From contig CAZFGK010000003.1 in assembly GCA_964518635.1 (NCBI GenBank), forward strand, positions 1 to 64,000: a stretch of 64,000 nt of DNA. The letters run 5' to 3'. The notes beneath the pieces were generated by a model, which worked only from the letters and a program-made list of their open reading frames with translations, searched no databases and was not told the origin of the DNA. This document shows positions 1 through 9,259 of the stretch, in pieces (positions within the stretch are counted from its first letter, which is position 1; each line of letters begins with the position of its first letter). Origin of the DNA: CAZFGK01 sp964518635 (GTDB lineage: Bacteria; Zixibacteria; MSB-5A5; GN15; FEB-12). The position numbers and the translations under genes were made by a program.

Positions 1-610
1 CATATTCAAGTCCGTCGAGTGAGACATCTGCTGAAAGAAGTAATGATCGTCGATCCCCCCAACTGGATCCGAAACGACCGAACCAGAGATTGAGGTGTTT
101 GCTGCGATAAGCGACCATCGCCGTCGAGAGTTCCCCTGCAAGCCCACGCCATTTCTTTCCTGTGTAGAGTGGATCTTTGGCGCGTGACTCATCGAGTGAC
201 CCGGCGAGATGAAACGACAGAGATGGCATCGGCGTGAGTGAAAATTCACCACCAACTGATTCAAGAGATCGCGGTGCGAATTTTCGCTCGACACTCTGCT
301 CAGTCTGGATATTCAACTTTGACAGGATATTTTCGCGACTCCGAGTCAACCATCGGAGTGATTGATTTGAATCAAGCCCCGTGATTGAAGCAACATAGGG
401 GGCTCTTGCAAACTTGTCGACTGCGAAAGTGTGCGTTCGAATCAGTTCTCGTTCATGCCAGTCATACCAATTTCTATTTTCCTCGCTGGTGAGAGGCACG
501 AAAAGTGAATCGGTTTGACTTTCCCCAAGAATTGAACTGCATGTACCAACCAAAGTTACTAATGCAACGAGAGCAGTACGAACGTGAGTGACCAACAGCG
601 GAAATTTCAC
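1..610 (-). CDS. Wzi-like outer-membrane protein, C-terminus beyond window
   Basis: This is the N-terminal ~203 residues of a secreted protein cut by the window edge. A GTG start at 610 overlaps the stop of the upstream sugar transferase in a GTGA arrangement, with AAAGGA just upstream, so translation is probably coupled. A hydrophobic signal peptide (LLVTHVRTALVALVTLVG) is followed by a region that ends in strand-like sequence with WFGRFGSSWG and then LLLSADVSLDGLEY. This resembles the GRxxxxWGxG...LLLSD...dGL pattern of Wzi-type capsule-assembly barrels. Position after a Wza-like exporter and an initiating sugar transferase fits surface-polysaccharide attachment. The family call is inferred from this short motif only; another outer-membrane barrel is possible. 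Confidence 0.5.
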   Translation of the reverse strand, partial: MKFPLLVTHVRTALVALVTLVGTCSSILGESQTDSLFVPLTSEENRNWYDWHERELIRTHTFAVDKFARAPYVASITGLDSNQSLRWLTRSRENILSKLNIQTEQSVERKFAPRSLESVGGEFSLTPMPSLSFHLAGSLDESRAKDPLYTGKKWRGLAGELSTAMVAYRSKHLNLWFGRFGSSWGDRRSLLLSADVSLDGLEY

Positions 611-2199
611 ACACCCGTTCCTTTGATCACGGTCGGGACCGTTCGCAGGAGAAGTTCGGCATCCAGTCGCAAAGACCAGGTGTCGATATAGCGAAGATCG
701 AGCTCCATCCATTGTTCAAATGGAATCGAATTACGACCACTCACTTGCCAGATGCAGGTAAGCCCCGGTTTGACAGTCAGGCGACGCCTTTGCCAATCGG
801 CATACTGTGCGACCTCTTTCGGCAGAGCTGGGCGCGGCCCGACCAAGCTCATATCACCGAGCAGGACATTGAACAACTGCGGGAGTTCATCGATGGAAAA
901 CTTGCGAATGAACCGACCTACTCTCGTGATACGAGGATCGCGTGTCATCTTGAATGCGGGCCCCTGCATTTCATTTTTTGCGGCAAGGGCCTGTTTCAGG
1001 GCTTCGGCATCTACCACCATGCTGCGGAATTTATACATCGGAAATAGCCGACCATACCGACCGACACGAATCTGCTGAAAGAAAAGTGGACCCTTGCTAT
1101 CGAGTCGTATGGCAATCGCGGTGCAGATGAACAGGGGCAAGAGCAGGATCAGCATAACGGCTGCTGCAATTCGATCAGCGAGTGTCTTCACAAACAACGT
1201 TAGTCGATCAATCGGGGTGAGACGCGACAAGAGCGCAGGTTCATCGGCAATCCAGACTGGCCGAACCGATCCGCGACGAGGGGTCGGAAGTTCTGGTGAG
1301 AGGAATACCGGTGTTCCATGCAGTTCGATTCGTTCAAGCAACGGCTGCAGTGGTTCATACTCGGAGGGGGAGGCCGCAAAGAGAACCGCATCCAGTGGTT
1401 CACTGGTGAGCACCCTATCGATGTCAGACTGTTCAGTCAGGAGCGGGATATCACGATAGCGCCAGAGGCGCGGTGCACCACCGCCGATGAATCCGACGAC
1501 AGTCGAATCGAGATCCTGCGTATCAAGCAGACGGTCGGCCATGTCGCGTGCTTTCTGGCCCGAACCAAGAATTAGTACTCGTCGTGTGCTCTGTGACTTT
1601 CCAAAGCGGGCTACGAGTGAGAGTATTCGCGGAATAGCTAAGAAGTGAGCAAACTGAGTAAGCAGATGTGTGATCAGAAACAAGGTGACAACCCCTCGGT
1701 CAATCGGGAGCGGGGCGAGGTATTGAAATGCCAGTACTGCAATGACACATTTTGCTTCATCGGACAACACGCGAGTCCATCTTCTGCGAATATGAATCGT
1801 AGGCAAAACCCGCTCCGGTCCACGGGAGATCGCATACAAGGCACGATAGACAAGCAGGAGGGACATCCCCTGAAAAAGGAGTGTCGGAGTTGCTGCATCG
1901 AGCAGAAAAAGTGACAAGGCAAATGCCCCTGCCGATACTATCCCTTCCCCAACACGTCCGCAGGCAAGAAGGAGAATGCGTCTTATCGAAAATCGTTGAA
2001 ATGCGGGAACAGCGGAGGCGTCCGAAGCAGTTCGATCATTCGTCTGATTGGTGTTCTTGTCGCTATATGTCGTTTCCGTAGTATCAGGTATCTGCTCTGC
2101 GGCAATGCGATTCCCTATTGCCTGAGGAGAGAGGGAAAATTCCTCTTCGATTTTATCAGACGAGGCTGTCACTTGGTCGAGTGCATCTCTTGAATTCAT
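607..2199 (-). CDS. Polyprenyl-phosphate sugar-1-phosphate transferase (exopolysaccharide initiation)
   Basis: Membrane enzyme predicted to move a sugar-1-phosphate from a nucleotide sugar to undecaprenyl phosphate, the first step of a surface polysaccharide. The ~530-residue protein has the WbaP/WcaJ layout. Several N-terminal membrane helices (around ILLLACGRVGEGIVSAGAFA) come first. Next is a CoA_binding_3-type Rossmann domain (RRVLILGSGQKARDMADRLL), then another membrane segment. The C-terminal bacterial sugar transferase domain carries MYKFRSM, DELPQLFNVLLGDMSLVGPRP and KPGLTCIWQVSGR. The frame is open further upstream, to 2322, but ATG 2199 has a good GGAGG four bases away and removes an unlikely 41-residue extension. 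The sugar specificity cannot be read. It precedes the Wzi-like gene with a 4-bp overlap. Confidence 0.9.
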   Translation of the reverse strand: MNSRDALDQVTASSDKIEEEFSLSPQAIGNRIAAEQIPDTTETTYSDKNTNQTNDRTASDASAVPAFQRFSIRRILLLACGRVGEGIVSAGAFALSLFLLDAATPTLLFQGMSLLLVYRALYAISRGPERVLPTIHIRRRWTRVLSDEAKCVIAVLAFQYLAPLPIDRGVVTLFLITHLLTQFAHFLAIPRILSLVARFGKSQSTRRVLILGSGQKARDMADRLLDTQDLDSTVVGFIGGGAPRLWRYRDIPLLTEQSDIDRVLTSEPLDAVLFAASPSEYEPLQPLLERIELHGTPVFLSPELPTPRRGSVRPVWIADEPALLSRLTPIDRLTLFVKTLADRIAAAVMLILLLPLFICTAIAIRLDSKGPLFFQQIRVGRYGRLFPMYKFRSMVVDAEALKQALAAKNEMQGPAFKMTRDPRITRVGRFIRKFSIDELPQLFNVLLGDMSLVGPRPALPKEVAQYADWQRRRLTVKPGLTCIWQVSGRNSIPFEQWMELDLRYIDTWSLRLDAELLLRTVPTVIKGTGV

Positions 2200-2551
2200 C
2201 GCGCCTCCGTGCGTCGAATGTTCATGCGAATTCGAATGCGCCATCTCGCAAAGGGGATGAACGCATTTCACCGCAGAAATTAGATTCACATGGCATGCCG
2301 ACCGCGTCTTCGAGAACGACAACTCTCATGATGCAGGGCAAAGAGTTACAGAGCAATTTTTCGGATGTTTGAAAAGTACATGAGAAGTGCGGAAGTTCAT
2401 TCCCTGTTGCTGAAATTTTCTTTCCACATGTAGCTGTTCACAGGAAAGTTGGATGAAAAAAACCGACCGACGAGGAGAGTCGTCGGTCGGTAGAGGAAGG
2501 AAGGTATGAGAGAAATGCTGAAGGTCTTTTTTTTCTTTGATGATTGCTCCG
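2200..2551. other. Intergenic region between export protein and sugar transferase
   Basis: About 350 bp without a convincing gene. It contains the terminator of the Wza-like gene at its right side. The remainder is the upstream region of the sugar transferase, in which I see no clear promoter. The frame of the sugar transferase stays open to 2322 without a better start. Confidence 0.6.
2456..2490 (-). terminator. Rho-independent terminator of the Wza-like gene
   Basis: An 11-bp perfect stem (CCGACCGACGA with TCGTCGGTCGG, loop of six) at 2463-2490 is followed on the minus strand by seven T (plus-strand A at 2456-2462). It lies about 60 bp past the stop of the export protein gene and separates it from the sugar transferase gene. 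Confidence 0.85.
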
Positions 2552-4888
2552 CTACAACGAACGAGCGAGGAGAAGAGTCGTGAGTATGCCTGATGTCGTA
2601 GTGAGAAAGGTCGTGAGTGTCTTGCTGTTGTCTCGTTCTGTTTTCACCCGTGTCGGCACGACGATGATATCTCCACGCTCAACTCGCTGACCGAGAGTTC
2701 CACCGCCTGAGTAGACGATTCCATTGGCTTTGATCAGCGAAGTACCTCGTTTGTCGGCACTTCTTGAGAAATTACCCGCCTGCTTGATATAGTGCGCAAC
2801 GGAACGTTTTTCGGCATAGCCAATCGTCCCATTTGATGAGACTGCGCCAAGGACCGAGATGCCACTCGGAATCGACGGCACAATAATCTTGTCACCGGGT
2901 TCGAGTACGATGTTTCCATTCTCTCCTTTGGACGCAAGCATACGATTAACATCAATGACAATCCGGTTCACAGCGAGAGAGTCATATTCGAAAAGTCTCG
3001 TACGAGTCAGTGTTCCAGTCGTGTCCCGAACAATCGGATTCGATTTGTTCAAAAGTTCCGGGAGACGAAGACGGCTCAAGTTTTGTCCGACCGACTGACG
3101 CTCGAAGACAAGCCCTTGTGGAAATGCATTCGAAGTAAAACCGCCCGCTCGATTGAGCAGGTCATACAACGTCTCACTTCGACTAGAGAGGACATACTCT
3201 CCCGGGAAGGAGACCTCTCCTTCAAGTTGCACTGTCAGATGCAACCGCCACTGCGGAATCTGCCGGACATAGACGCGGTCGTCATCCCGAAGAGTCGTGC
3301 CAAGTCCGATACTGTCGAGCAGCGAAATTTCTGTAAGAGAGACTTCACCGGTTGAATCAACCCGTGCGATCTCCGCCTGTAATCGGGATGCAGCACGAGT
3401 ATAGGAGCCGGAGAGAAAGATCAGATCGGTGATGGTCATCCCTCCATACAAAGGATATCGACCCGGCTTGCGAACTTCTCCTTCAATATAGACACCCATC
3501 TCACGCTGAACTTCTCTTAATGCGTAAACATGCAATGAGTCGCGATTGCTGATCGGAAGATTGTGTGACGGATTTCCATCTAGAGCGGCCCTGAGATGAA
3601 TCGGAATTATCTCAGTCTCCCAGTTTGCATGGCGACGAAAGAGATTGGCACGTGCAAAATTGACATCGTAGTCGCGAAGCTGCGCGGCTGATAAAAGGGA
3701 TGCGACTGTGGTCGATTCGTCCTGTTGATAATACCCCTCATGCTTGACCATGCCAAAGACTGCGGCAATATGTGTCTGCTCATCGAAAACCGAACGGATC
3801 GTGACACGATCTCCATCTTTCATCGGAAACATCGCACCGTCAAGGGTTGAGCTATCAAGCGCATTCAGTGAGACAAGTTGCCATTCCTGATTACGAGAAA
3901 TTCTTTCGAGAGTCACTTTGTTGAGATAGGCAGTCGCATTAGCTCCACCGGCGAGAGTAAGAATTTCTGAAAGAGATTCTCCACCGCGAAGTTCATAGAT
4001 TGCTTCACGACGAATTTCACCACGAATTGCGACTCGTCCAGAGGCAACCGGGACGACGATCGCGTCCCCCGACTCCAGACGGATATCACTCTGATTTTCA
4101 CCTTTAAGTAAGAACGCATACAAGTCGAACTCACGAACTGTACCACCAGCGCGCACAAGACGGATCGAGCGAAGTGATCCATTGTCGGTCGGTCCACCAG
4201 CGAGATAGAGTGCATTAAAAAGTGAAGTGAGTGATGAGACGGTGTAGGCACCCGGCCGGCGAACTTCGCCGGTGAGAAAAACACGAATCGCTCGAATTTT
4301 GCCGAGCGAGACATTGATTTCAAAGTCAGAATAGACCGAAAGCAGTCGTTGGCGAAGACGATCCTTGGCCTGAGCAAGGGACTGTCCGGAAACCGTCAGT
4401 TCGCCGACTTTCGGAAGGAGAATCTTCCCTTCACGGTCAACGGTCAGATTGAATTCCTTGTCAACTCGTCCCCACAGATTCACAATCAAATTGTCGCCGG
4501 GGCCGAGGACATAATCGGGAGAGGCAGCAACTTCGCTGGGAGGAAGCAACTCCTCCGGCGATTGAAATAATTCGGAACCATACGGACGAAGCTTCGAAAA
4601 TGGCGTCAGCTCTTTTTTCTGCTCTTCGTCTCGTATGGTATCATTTGGCAGTGCGCGAAATCCTTCCCGCAATTCAGGTCGCCGTACAACCTGTGCGGTA
4701 GTATCGTAGAGATCAGGTGACTGATAGGTCGAGGGGTTTGCTGTTTTGGGGGAGCTCTTTTGCTGATATTGCTTCAGCATATGAATCTGATCGGGGGTAA
4801 GTGATGAAAGATCATTGGCTCGCCCTTCCCGAAACCACATCAACGAGACCAATATGATGATCAGGGCGATGAAAAACAAAACTCGCAT
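2552..4888 (-). CDS. Wza-like polysaccharide export protein with multiple SLBB domains
   Basis: Periplasmic/outer-membrane polysaccharide export protein of about 778 residues. The first 25 residues are a signal sequence (MRVLFFIALIIILVSLMWF). A Poly_export domain follows at roughly residues 120-205 (DYVLGPGDNLIVNLWG). The rest is a series of SLBB beta-grasp modules, each with a GEVRRPGxY or GEVSFPGEY type turn and an aGG(f/p)t motif. The C-terminus ends in a hydrophobic stretch (TTTSGILTTLLLARSL) that could be the membrane anchor. ATG 4888 is chosen over the upstream in-frame start because AAGGAAGG lies at proper distance and the signal peptide begins there. It is longer than E. coli Wza (~380 aa), as in the multi-SLBB exporters of many FCB and delta-proteobacterial genomes. 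A terminator follows. Confidence 0.9.
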   Translation of the reverse strand: MRVLFFIALIIILVSLMWFREGRANDLSSLTPDQIHMLKQYQQKSSPKTANPSTYQSPDLYDTTAQVVRRPELREGFRALPNDTIRDEEQKKELTPFSKLRPYGSELFQSPEELLPPSEVAASPDYVLGPGDNLIVNLWGRVDKEFNLTVDREGKILLPKVGELTVSGQSLAQAKDRLRQRLLSVYSDFEINVSLGKIRAIRVFLTGEVRRPGAYTVSSLTSLFNALYLAGGPTDNGSLRSIRLVRAGGTVREFDLYAFLLKGENQSDIRLESGDAIVVPVASGRVAIRGEIRREAIYELRGGESLSEILTLAGGANATAYLNKVTLERISRNQEWQLVSLNALDSSTLDGAMFPMKDGDRVTIRSVFDEQTHIAAVFGMVKHEGYYQQDESTTVASLLSAAQLRDYDVNFARANLFRRHANWETEIIPIHLRAALDGNPSHNLPISNRDSLHVYALREVQREMGVYIEGEVRKPGRYPLYGGMTITDLIFLSGSYTRAASRLQAEIARVDSTGEVSLTEISLLDSIGLGTTLRDDDRVYVRQIPQWRLHLTVQLEGEVSFPGEYVLSSRSETLYDLLNRAGGFTSNAFPQGLVFERQSVGQNLSRLRLPELLNKSNPIVRDTTGTLTRTRLFEYDSLAVNRIVIDVNRMLASKGENGNIVLEPGDKIIVPSIPSGISVLGAVSSNGTIGYAEKRSVAHYIKQAGNFSRSADKRGTSLIKANGIVYSGGGTLGQRVERGDIIVVPTRVKTERDNSKTLTTFLTTTSGILTTLLLARSL

Positions 4889-5426
4889 GTCGACTTCCTT
4901 CCTTGTCGGTCTTCTGAACTCCATCGCATCCCGTGTTCACTTGTCACAACCTCTCTCCGGCCGGACTCACTGATGCCACATCGCGATTTGTCTCGCACGA
5001 CTTCGTGCACATGATCAGCGATGCTGACAGCTCTAATCGCAAGGACTGTGCCGATCTGAAACAGTCCATTGAACTTGTTGTGTAATAACGAGATGCGATG
5101 AACTCCTGGGACCGCCCGGACAAGTTGTTTGGAGTTTGAGGGCAGAATATTCCAGATGATGTGGGAATTAGTTTCGTGTGCAGAGTGAAATAGCCGGTGA
5201 CCGATTTGCGTTGAGTTCGGTGTCAACAGCCACCGCAGGAAATGCTGCGTGGAACCCCTTTTCGGGCAGGAGCTTGACAGTCCCAACGGGGGGGCGTAGG
5301 TTCTCCCCTCGCTGGCAAATGGATGAGGAATCTTGTCCCGGAGGCCAGTATTTTTATCGCTGAAGCTGATAGGGTTGGAGTGAAGCGAAGATTCGCCCGC
5401 TCCGCGTTTTGATTGGAGAAGGAAGC
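4889..5426. other. Divergent intergenic region
   Basis: About 540 bp between the divergently transcribed export protein and FadL-like genes. No open frame here has coding character. It must hold promoters for both; I can point to only one candidate, for the plus strand at 5274-5302. Confidence 0.6.
5274..5302 (+). promoter_or_regulatory. Candidate sigma-70-type promoter for the FadL-like gene
   Basis: A perfect TTGACA (5274-5279) is followed after exactly 17 bases by TAGGTT (5297-5302), which matches TATAAT at three of six positions. The start codon lies about 125 bp downstream. The -35 is good and the -10 weak, so this is a candidate only. Confidence 0.35.
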
Positions 5427-6893
5427 ATGATGCGTGTGAAAACGTTGCGGCTGGCTTGTGCTATTGTCGGTCTGACGGCCGCTACGAGTTTTGGAGCCGG
5501 ATTCGAATCGAGTGTGGTGGGAAGTTCGGCCGGAAGCATGGCCGGAAGTTTCCGAGGCATAGCTGACGACTGGTCTGCTGCATATTACAACCCGGCTGGA
5601 CTCAGCTGGATCAAAGATAACCAACTCGGACTCAGTTGGAATTTTCTCCATTACCGCGATGAAGTCACCGCTCGACACGGGTTCGTAGATCCCGTCAGCA
5701 GCGAGCGATATGATATGGGTGTCTATAATGATCGCCAGATTTTCAATCGTCATGAAATTCAGCCCAATGGCAGCTTCGGTTTGGTAACCCGCCTTCCAAT
5801 ATGGGGAGAGACCTCATTCGGGCTTTCGATCTACGAACCATTCGATTACTCGATCTCCTGGAACCTGTTCAGCCCGCTCCAGACTTATAATGATACTCTT
5901 CCCGATCGAAATCCTGATCGTCAGTATCTGACTGATCTCGATGTCATCGCTTTTCAGGCGACATTCTCGAAAGAGATTCAGCCCGATAAATTGTCACTTG
6001 GTATTGGTCTGCAGGTCCTTCAGGCCGAGTTGATTTATCATGATCTGGTTTTTCGGAAGAATCCTCTGACCGGAGATGCCGCGGCTCGCCCACGTGACTA
6101 TATACCTGAACTGCCGCGCAACGAAGGGGATGGCTACGGATTTGGTTTCAATGTCGGAATGATGTACAAGGCATCGCCGAAACTCTCGGTTGGGGCAACG
6201 ATCTCTATGCCGTTTGAAATGACCCTCAAGGGACAGACCGTCCTGAATTTCATACTCCCAAAATACGCAGTTCAGAATTCGACTCCCCTTGGATCAGTTG
6301 AAGACTATTTTACCTCAGGTGGTCGTGACTCGATTCGAGCAGATTTTGAAACGAAACTTCAGCTCCCTCCCTCATTCGGCATTGGCATCGGTTACGCCGT
6401 TTCGGAGCGACTCACTGCCGCTCTTGACATTAATTACACTCTCTGGAGCAGCTTCGATGGCTTCTCCTTTGAGTACAGTAATTTCGAACTTCTTCCGCTC
6501 ATAAATGACTCTTTGCCGGGATTCTTCACTGCAAATCTGGCACACCCCGTCGAATGGGATGATGCCGGACGCGTGTCGCTCGGACTTCGTTACAAACTCT
6601 CCTCCTTACTCACGGCGATGGCCGGAGTAAATCTGGAACAGTCAGTCAACAGCTCGGGTACCTCAGTCACTCCGAATTTCATCGACACCGGTGACAAACT
6701 GCAGCTGGCCGGCGGGATGCGCTTTTCCATTAACGAATGGGATATCACAAGCTCGATTCGCTACACCAAGTTTCCGGATCAGAATGCCGGTAGCTTTATC
6801 GACCTGAACGGTGACGGCACTATTGATACTTTCCCCGGCGATTTCAAAGCCAAAGCAATTGAACCCCAAATCGCCCTGACGTATCGTTTCTGA
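5427..6893 (+). CDS. FadL/OmpP1-family outer-membrane beta-barrel transporter
   Basis: Outer-membrane barrel of the FadL (Toluene_X, OmpP1) family, which takes up long-chain fatty acids or other hydrophobic compounds. The signal peptide ends near SFGAGFESS. The family hallmark follows: GSMAGSF, ADDWSA and YYNPAGLSW. Alternating strand-like segments run to a C-terminal LTYRF, with the terminal aromatic typical of barrel proteins. ATG 5427 follows GGAGAAGGAAGC; a second ATG at 5430 is equally possible. Length (~488 aa) is normal. It is followed 10 bp downstream by an esterase-like lipoprotein, so the two are probably one operon ending at the terminator near 8300. The substrate cannot be read from sequence. 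Confidence 0.88.
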   Translation: MMRVKTLRLACAIVGLTAATSFGAGFESSVVGSSAGSMAGSFRGIADDWSAAYYNPAGLSWIKDNQLGLSWNFLHYRDEVTARHGFVDPVSSERYDMGVYNDRQIFNRHEIQPNGSFGLVTRLPIWGETSFGLSIYEPFDYSISWNLFSPLQTYNDTLPDRNPDRQYLTDLDVIAFQATFSKEIQPDKLSLGIGLQVLQAELIYHDLVFRKNPLTGDAAARPRDYIPELPRNEGDGYGFGFNVGMMYKASPKLSVGATISMPFEMTLKGQTVLNFILPKYAVQNSTPLGSVEDYFTSGGRDSIRADFETKLQLPPSFGIGIGYAVSERLTAALDINYTLWSSFDGFSFEYSNFELLPLINDSLPGFFTANLAHPVEWDDAGRVSLGLRYKLSSLLTAMAGVNLEQSVNSSGTSVTPNFIDTGDKLQLAGGMRFSINEWDITSSIRYTKFPDQNAGSFIDLNGDGTIDTFPGDFKAKAIEPQIALTYRF

Positions 6894-6903
6894 GGAGCAG
6901 ATA

Positions 6904-8256
6904 ATGACACTGATTTCACAATATATTCGCCGCATTACCTCAGTCACGCTGATCCCCGTGACCTTTCTTGCACTCCTCTTCGTGAGCGGTTGCTCTGATC
7001 GAGGTACTAATGCCCCTTCATACGTAACTGAAGAATGGGGACTGATACCTCGCGTCGGAAGTAATCAGATCTTTGACTTCCCCGGACTCTATTTCCAGCC
7101 GCAAAATCCGACCGGATTGTTGCTTATGACTGCTTACATGCCGAAGACCTCTTTCGCGGCTCCAACTGGAACTGGACGAAAAGTCCCCCTTCTTGTACTT
7201 CTTGCCCCACAATTCGCGTCGCAGGACTTCTACTTTAATACCGGCGCACTCTTTGATCTTGCCCAGGAGATGACTCTCAATGGGGAGATTGAACCGATGG
7301 CCATTGTCTGTGTCGGTAATAATCCCTCTTTCGGCGGATTCTTCTATGGGAAGAGTATCATCGGCGGCAACTACGACTCGGTCTTCAGCCAGCAGTTCAT
7401 TGATGCCATGATCAATTTCAAGGGGTACAACATTCGCACTGAAAAAGATAAGCATGGCATCGCCGGGATCGGCATGGGCGCATACGGCGCATTCCGTCAG
7501 GCGATGGTCAATTCCGCAGTCTGGGGCTCGGTCTCTGCAGCCGATGGTCCGCTCGATTTTGACGGTGCTGACGGTACTTCCGGACTTGTTCCTTTGTTTG
7601 ACTCCATTGTCGCAAAGTTTCCCGGTGATCCAGGCACTTTCTACAAAAGATTCGATACCTCTTCCTTCGATCAGATTCGTTCACTCATTGTGAGCGGTGC
7701 AATGGCATTCTCTCCTGCTGACACGGGAATGGTCGTTCCGACAAATCTTCGAGACTCCACCCTGATTGCAGGACCACTTGCCAGAAAGTTCCTCTTGGTC
7801 AGAAACAGACAACTGGTAACAGATTCGACGACGTTGATTGATTCATTCTTCCGACCTGCGTCTTCGAATTTTTCAACACCGACCCTTACCGTCACCTATT
7901 CACTTACCGGAGCTCCATACCTCAATATCCTCCTCCCCTTTGAACCGGATGGAGACCCGTACGGACCAATCTGGAACATGTGGTTGAATAACAACCTTCC
8001 GAACATTCACACCCGCCTCGGCACACCGCTGAGCAACACCCAGATGTTCCTCGCATCAAGTGACAATGCCCTCTACAATTTTGGTACGATGACCCGCTCA
8101 TGGGCATCCACTGTACAGTCTGCTTATCCGACCGCTGGTCAGGTACAAACCTACGAGTACGGTGGCTATGAAGGAAATCCGGCAACCGGAAACCAGTACA
8201 CCACCGACATCCTTCGGAAGATGCTACTCTTCCACAACGAAGCATTCAAAGACTGA
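6904..8256 (+). CDS. Esterase-family lipoprotein with Ser-to-Gly at the nucleophile position
   Basis: Lipoprotein with a lipobox (LFVSGC, Cys30) and an alpha/beta-hydrolase fold of the esterase D/putative esterase type. The core strand is VPLLVLLAP (residues 94-102). The expected nucleophile elbow is GIGMGAYGAF (residues 188-197) instead of the usual GLSMGGYGA, so residue 190 is Gly where the catalytic Ser should stand; the codon is GGC at 7471. The rest of the fold, including the DGPLDFDG segment after the elbow, looks intact. No frameshift is seen, so the protein is probably expressed but not an active serine esterase. It lies 10 bp behind a FadL-like barrel; a binding or scaffold role for the barrel's ligand is a guess. 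Confidence 0.7.
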   Translation: MTLISQYIRRITSVTLIPVTFLALLFVSGCSDRGTNAPSYVTEEWGLIPRVGSNQIFDFPGLYFQPQNPTGLLLMTAYMPKTSFAAPTGTGRKVPLLVLLAPQFASQDFYFNTGALFDLAQEMTLNGEIEPMAIVCVGNNPSFGGFFYGKSIIGGNYDSVFSQQFIDAMINFKGYNIRTEKDKHGIAGIGMGAYGAFRQAMVNSAVWGSVSAADGPLDFDGADGTSGLVPLFDSIVAKFPGDPGTFYKRFDTSSFDQIRSLIVSGAMAFSPADTGMVVPTNLRDSTLIAGPLARKFLLVRNRQLVTDSTTLIDSFFRPASSNFSTPTLTVTYSLTGAPYLNILLPFEPDGDPYGPIWNMWLNNNLPNIHTRLGTPLSNTQMFLASSDNALYNFGTMTRSWASTVQSAYPTAGQVQTYEYGGYEGNPATGNQYTTDILRKMLLFHNEAFKD

Positions 8257-8278
8257 GTACTGAACAAACTTGAATTTC

Positions 8279-8313
8279 AAGACCCGGATGCTCACGCAAC
8301 CGGGTCTTTTTTT
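8279..8313 (+). terminator. Rho-independent terminator after the esterase-like lipoprotein gene
   Basis: Nine-base arms AAGACCCGG and CCGGGTCTT pair around a 12-base loop and run directly into seven T. It lies 22 bp past the stop codon and ends the barrel-lipoprotein operon. Confidence 0.9.
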
Positions 8314-8373
8314 GTAATTTGGTGTAACTTGCCGAGAACGAAAACCGATGACGCACAAGAGAAAGAGACACTC

Positions 8374-9099
8374 ATGACCACACTCCCCGCTCCCTACGAC
8401 ATTCTCGCCATTGGCGCGCATCCTGACGACATCGAAGTCGGCTGCGGCGGAGTGCTGATCGATCAGGCAGCTCGCGGACGACGATGTGGCCTGGTGATCT
8501 TGACCCAGGGGGAGATGGGAACCGGCGGGAATGCGGAAGTTCGTGAGAAAGAAGTCGCTGAAGCAGCGATGATCATGGGGGCTGATCTGCTCGCCCATTT
8601 CAACTGGGGGGATTGCCGACTGGAAGACAGCTTCGATAAGCGACTCGCACTCGCCCAGATCATTCGGCGTACACGTCCGAAGATTATCCTGACACCTTAT
8701 CCGCATGTCGGCAATGGACGCCGTCAGTCACACCCCGATCATGTTGCTTGCGGCGTGATCACGGTGAATGCGTCGAATCTGGCAACACTCAAGAAAGCAG
8801 AGATACCGGAACCCCCACACCAGACACAGCGAGTCTTTCATTATTTTCTGCCGCCGGGAATTGCGCCGAGCTTTGTGGTCGATATCACTGCGCATTTTGA
8901 GAGGTGGATTGCCTCTCTTTCGGCGCATCAGTCACAGTTTCTGAATCCTGATAAAAGCCGCGACTACATCGAAAACCTGAGCGCTATGGCCCGCTCGTAT
9001 GGTTCGCAGGCGAGATGCAAATACGGCCAGGGATATCTGTCGGTGGAACCGCTCCTGATCGGCGATCTGATGACACTCGTTGAACAACCGGAGGGGTGA
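8374..9099 (+). CDS. bshB1: LmbE-family N-acetylglucosaminyl deacetylase, BshB1 type
   Basis: Zinc-dependent de-N-acetylase of the PIG-L/LmbE superfamily, closest in layout to BshB1. In bacillithiol synthesis BshB1 removes the acetyl group from GlcNAc-malate. The zinc-binding motifs are intact: AHPDD at residues 15-19 and HPDH at 120-123. The GEMGTGG segment and the C-terminal YGSQARCKYGQGY are typical of the bacillithiol branch. ATG 8374 is preferred over an upstream in-frame TTG because the fold begins at YDILAIGAHPDD. No bshA or bshC is in the window, so the thiol role is inferred from similarity. The gene follows a terminator and stands alone. Confidence 0.85.
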   Translation: MTTLPAPYDILAIGAHPDDIEVGCGGVLIDQAARGRRCGLVILTQGEMGTGGNAEVREKEVAEAAMIMGADLLAHFNWGDCRLEDSFDKRLALAQIIRRTRPKIILTPYPHVGNGRRQSHPDHVACGVITVNASNLATLKKAEIPEPPHQTQRVFHYFLPPGIAPSFVVDITAHFERWIASLSAHQSQFLNPDKSRDYIENLSAMARSYGSQARCKYGQGYLSVEPLLIGDLMTLVEQPEG

Positions 9100-9259
9100 G
9101 GAGGGGTATTAGTTTGACCACACGACAAGAAATTCCCGCAAAACACAAGCAACGTGAAAAATTGTTCACACGTTGTTACGGGTGGGGATCAGGGCAAGGA
9201 GCCCATTGTGTCAACACTGGCAGACGAGGAAATCTGCCGCGACCTCAAATCAATGCGCA

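Noticed and set aside
4861..5286. 141-codon frame in the divergent intergenic region
   Set aside because: Overlaps the signal peptide region of the export protein, has no SD or known motif; probably chance.
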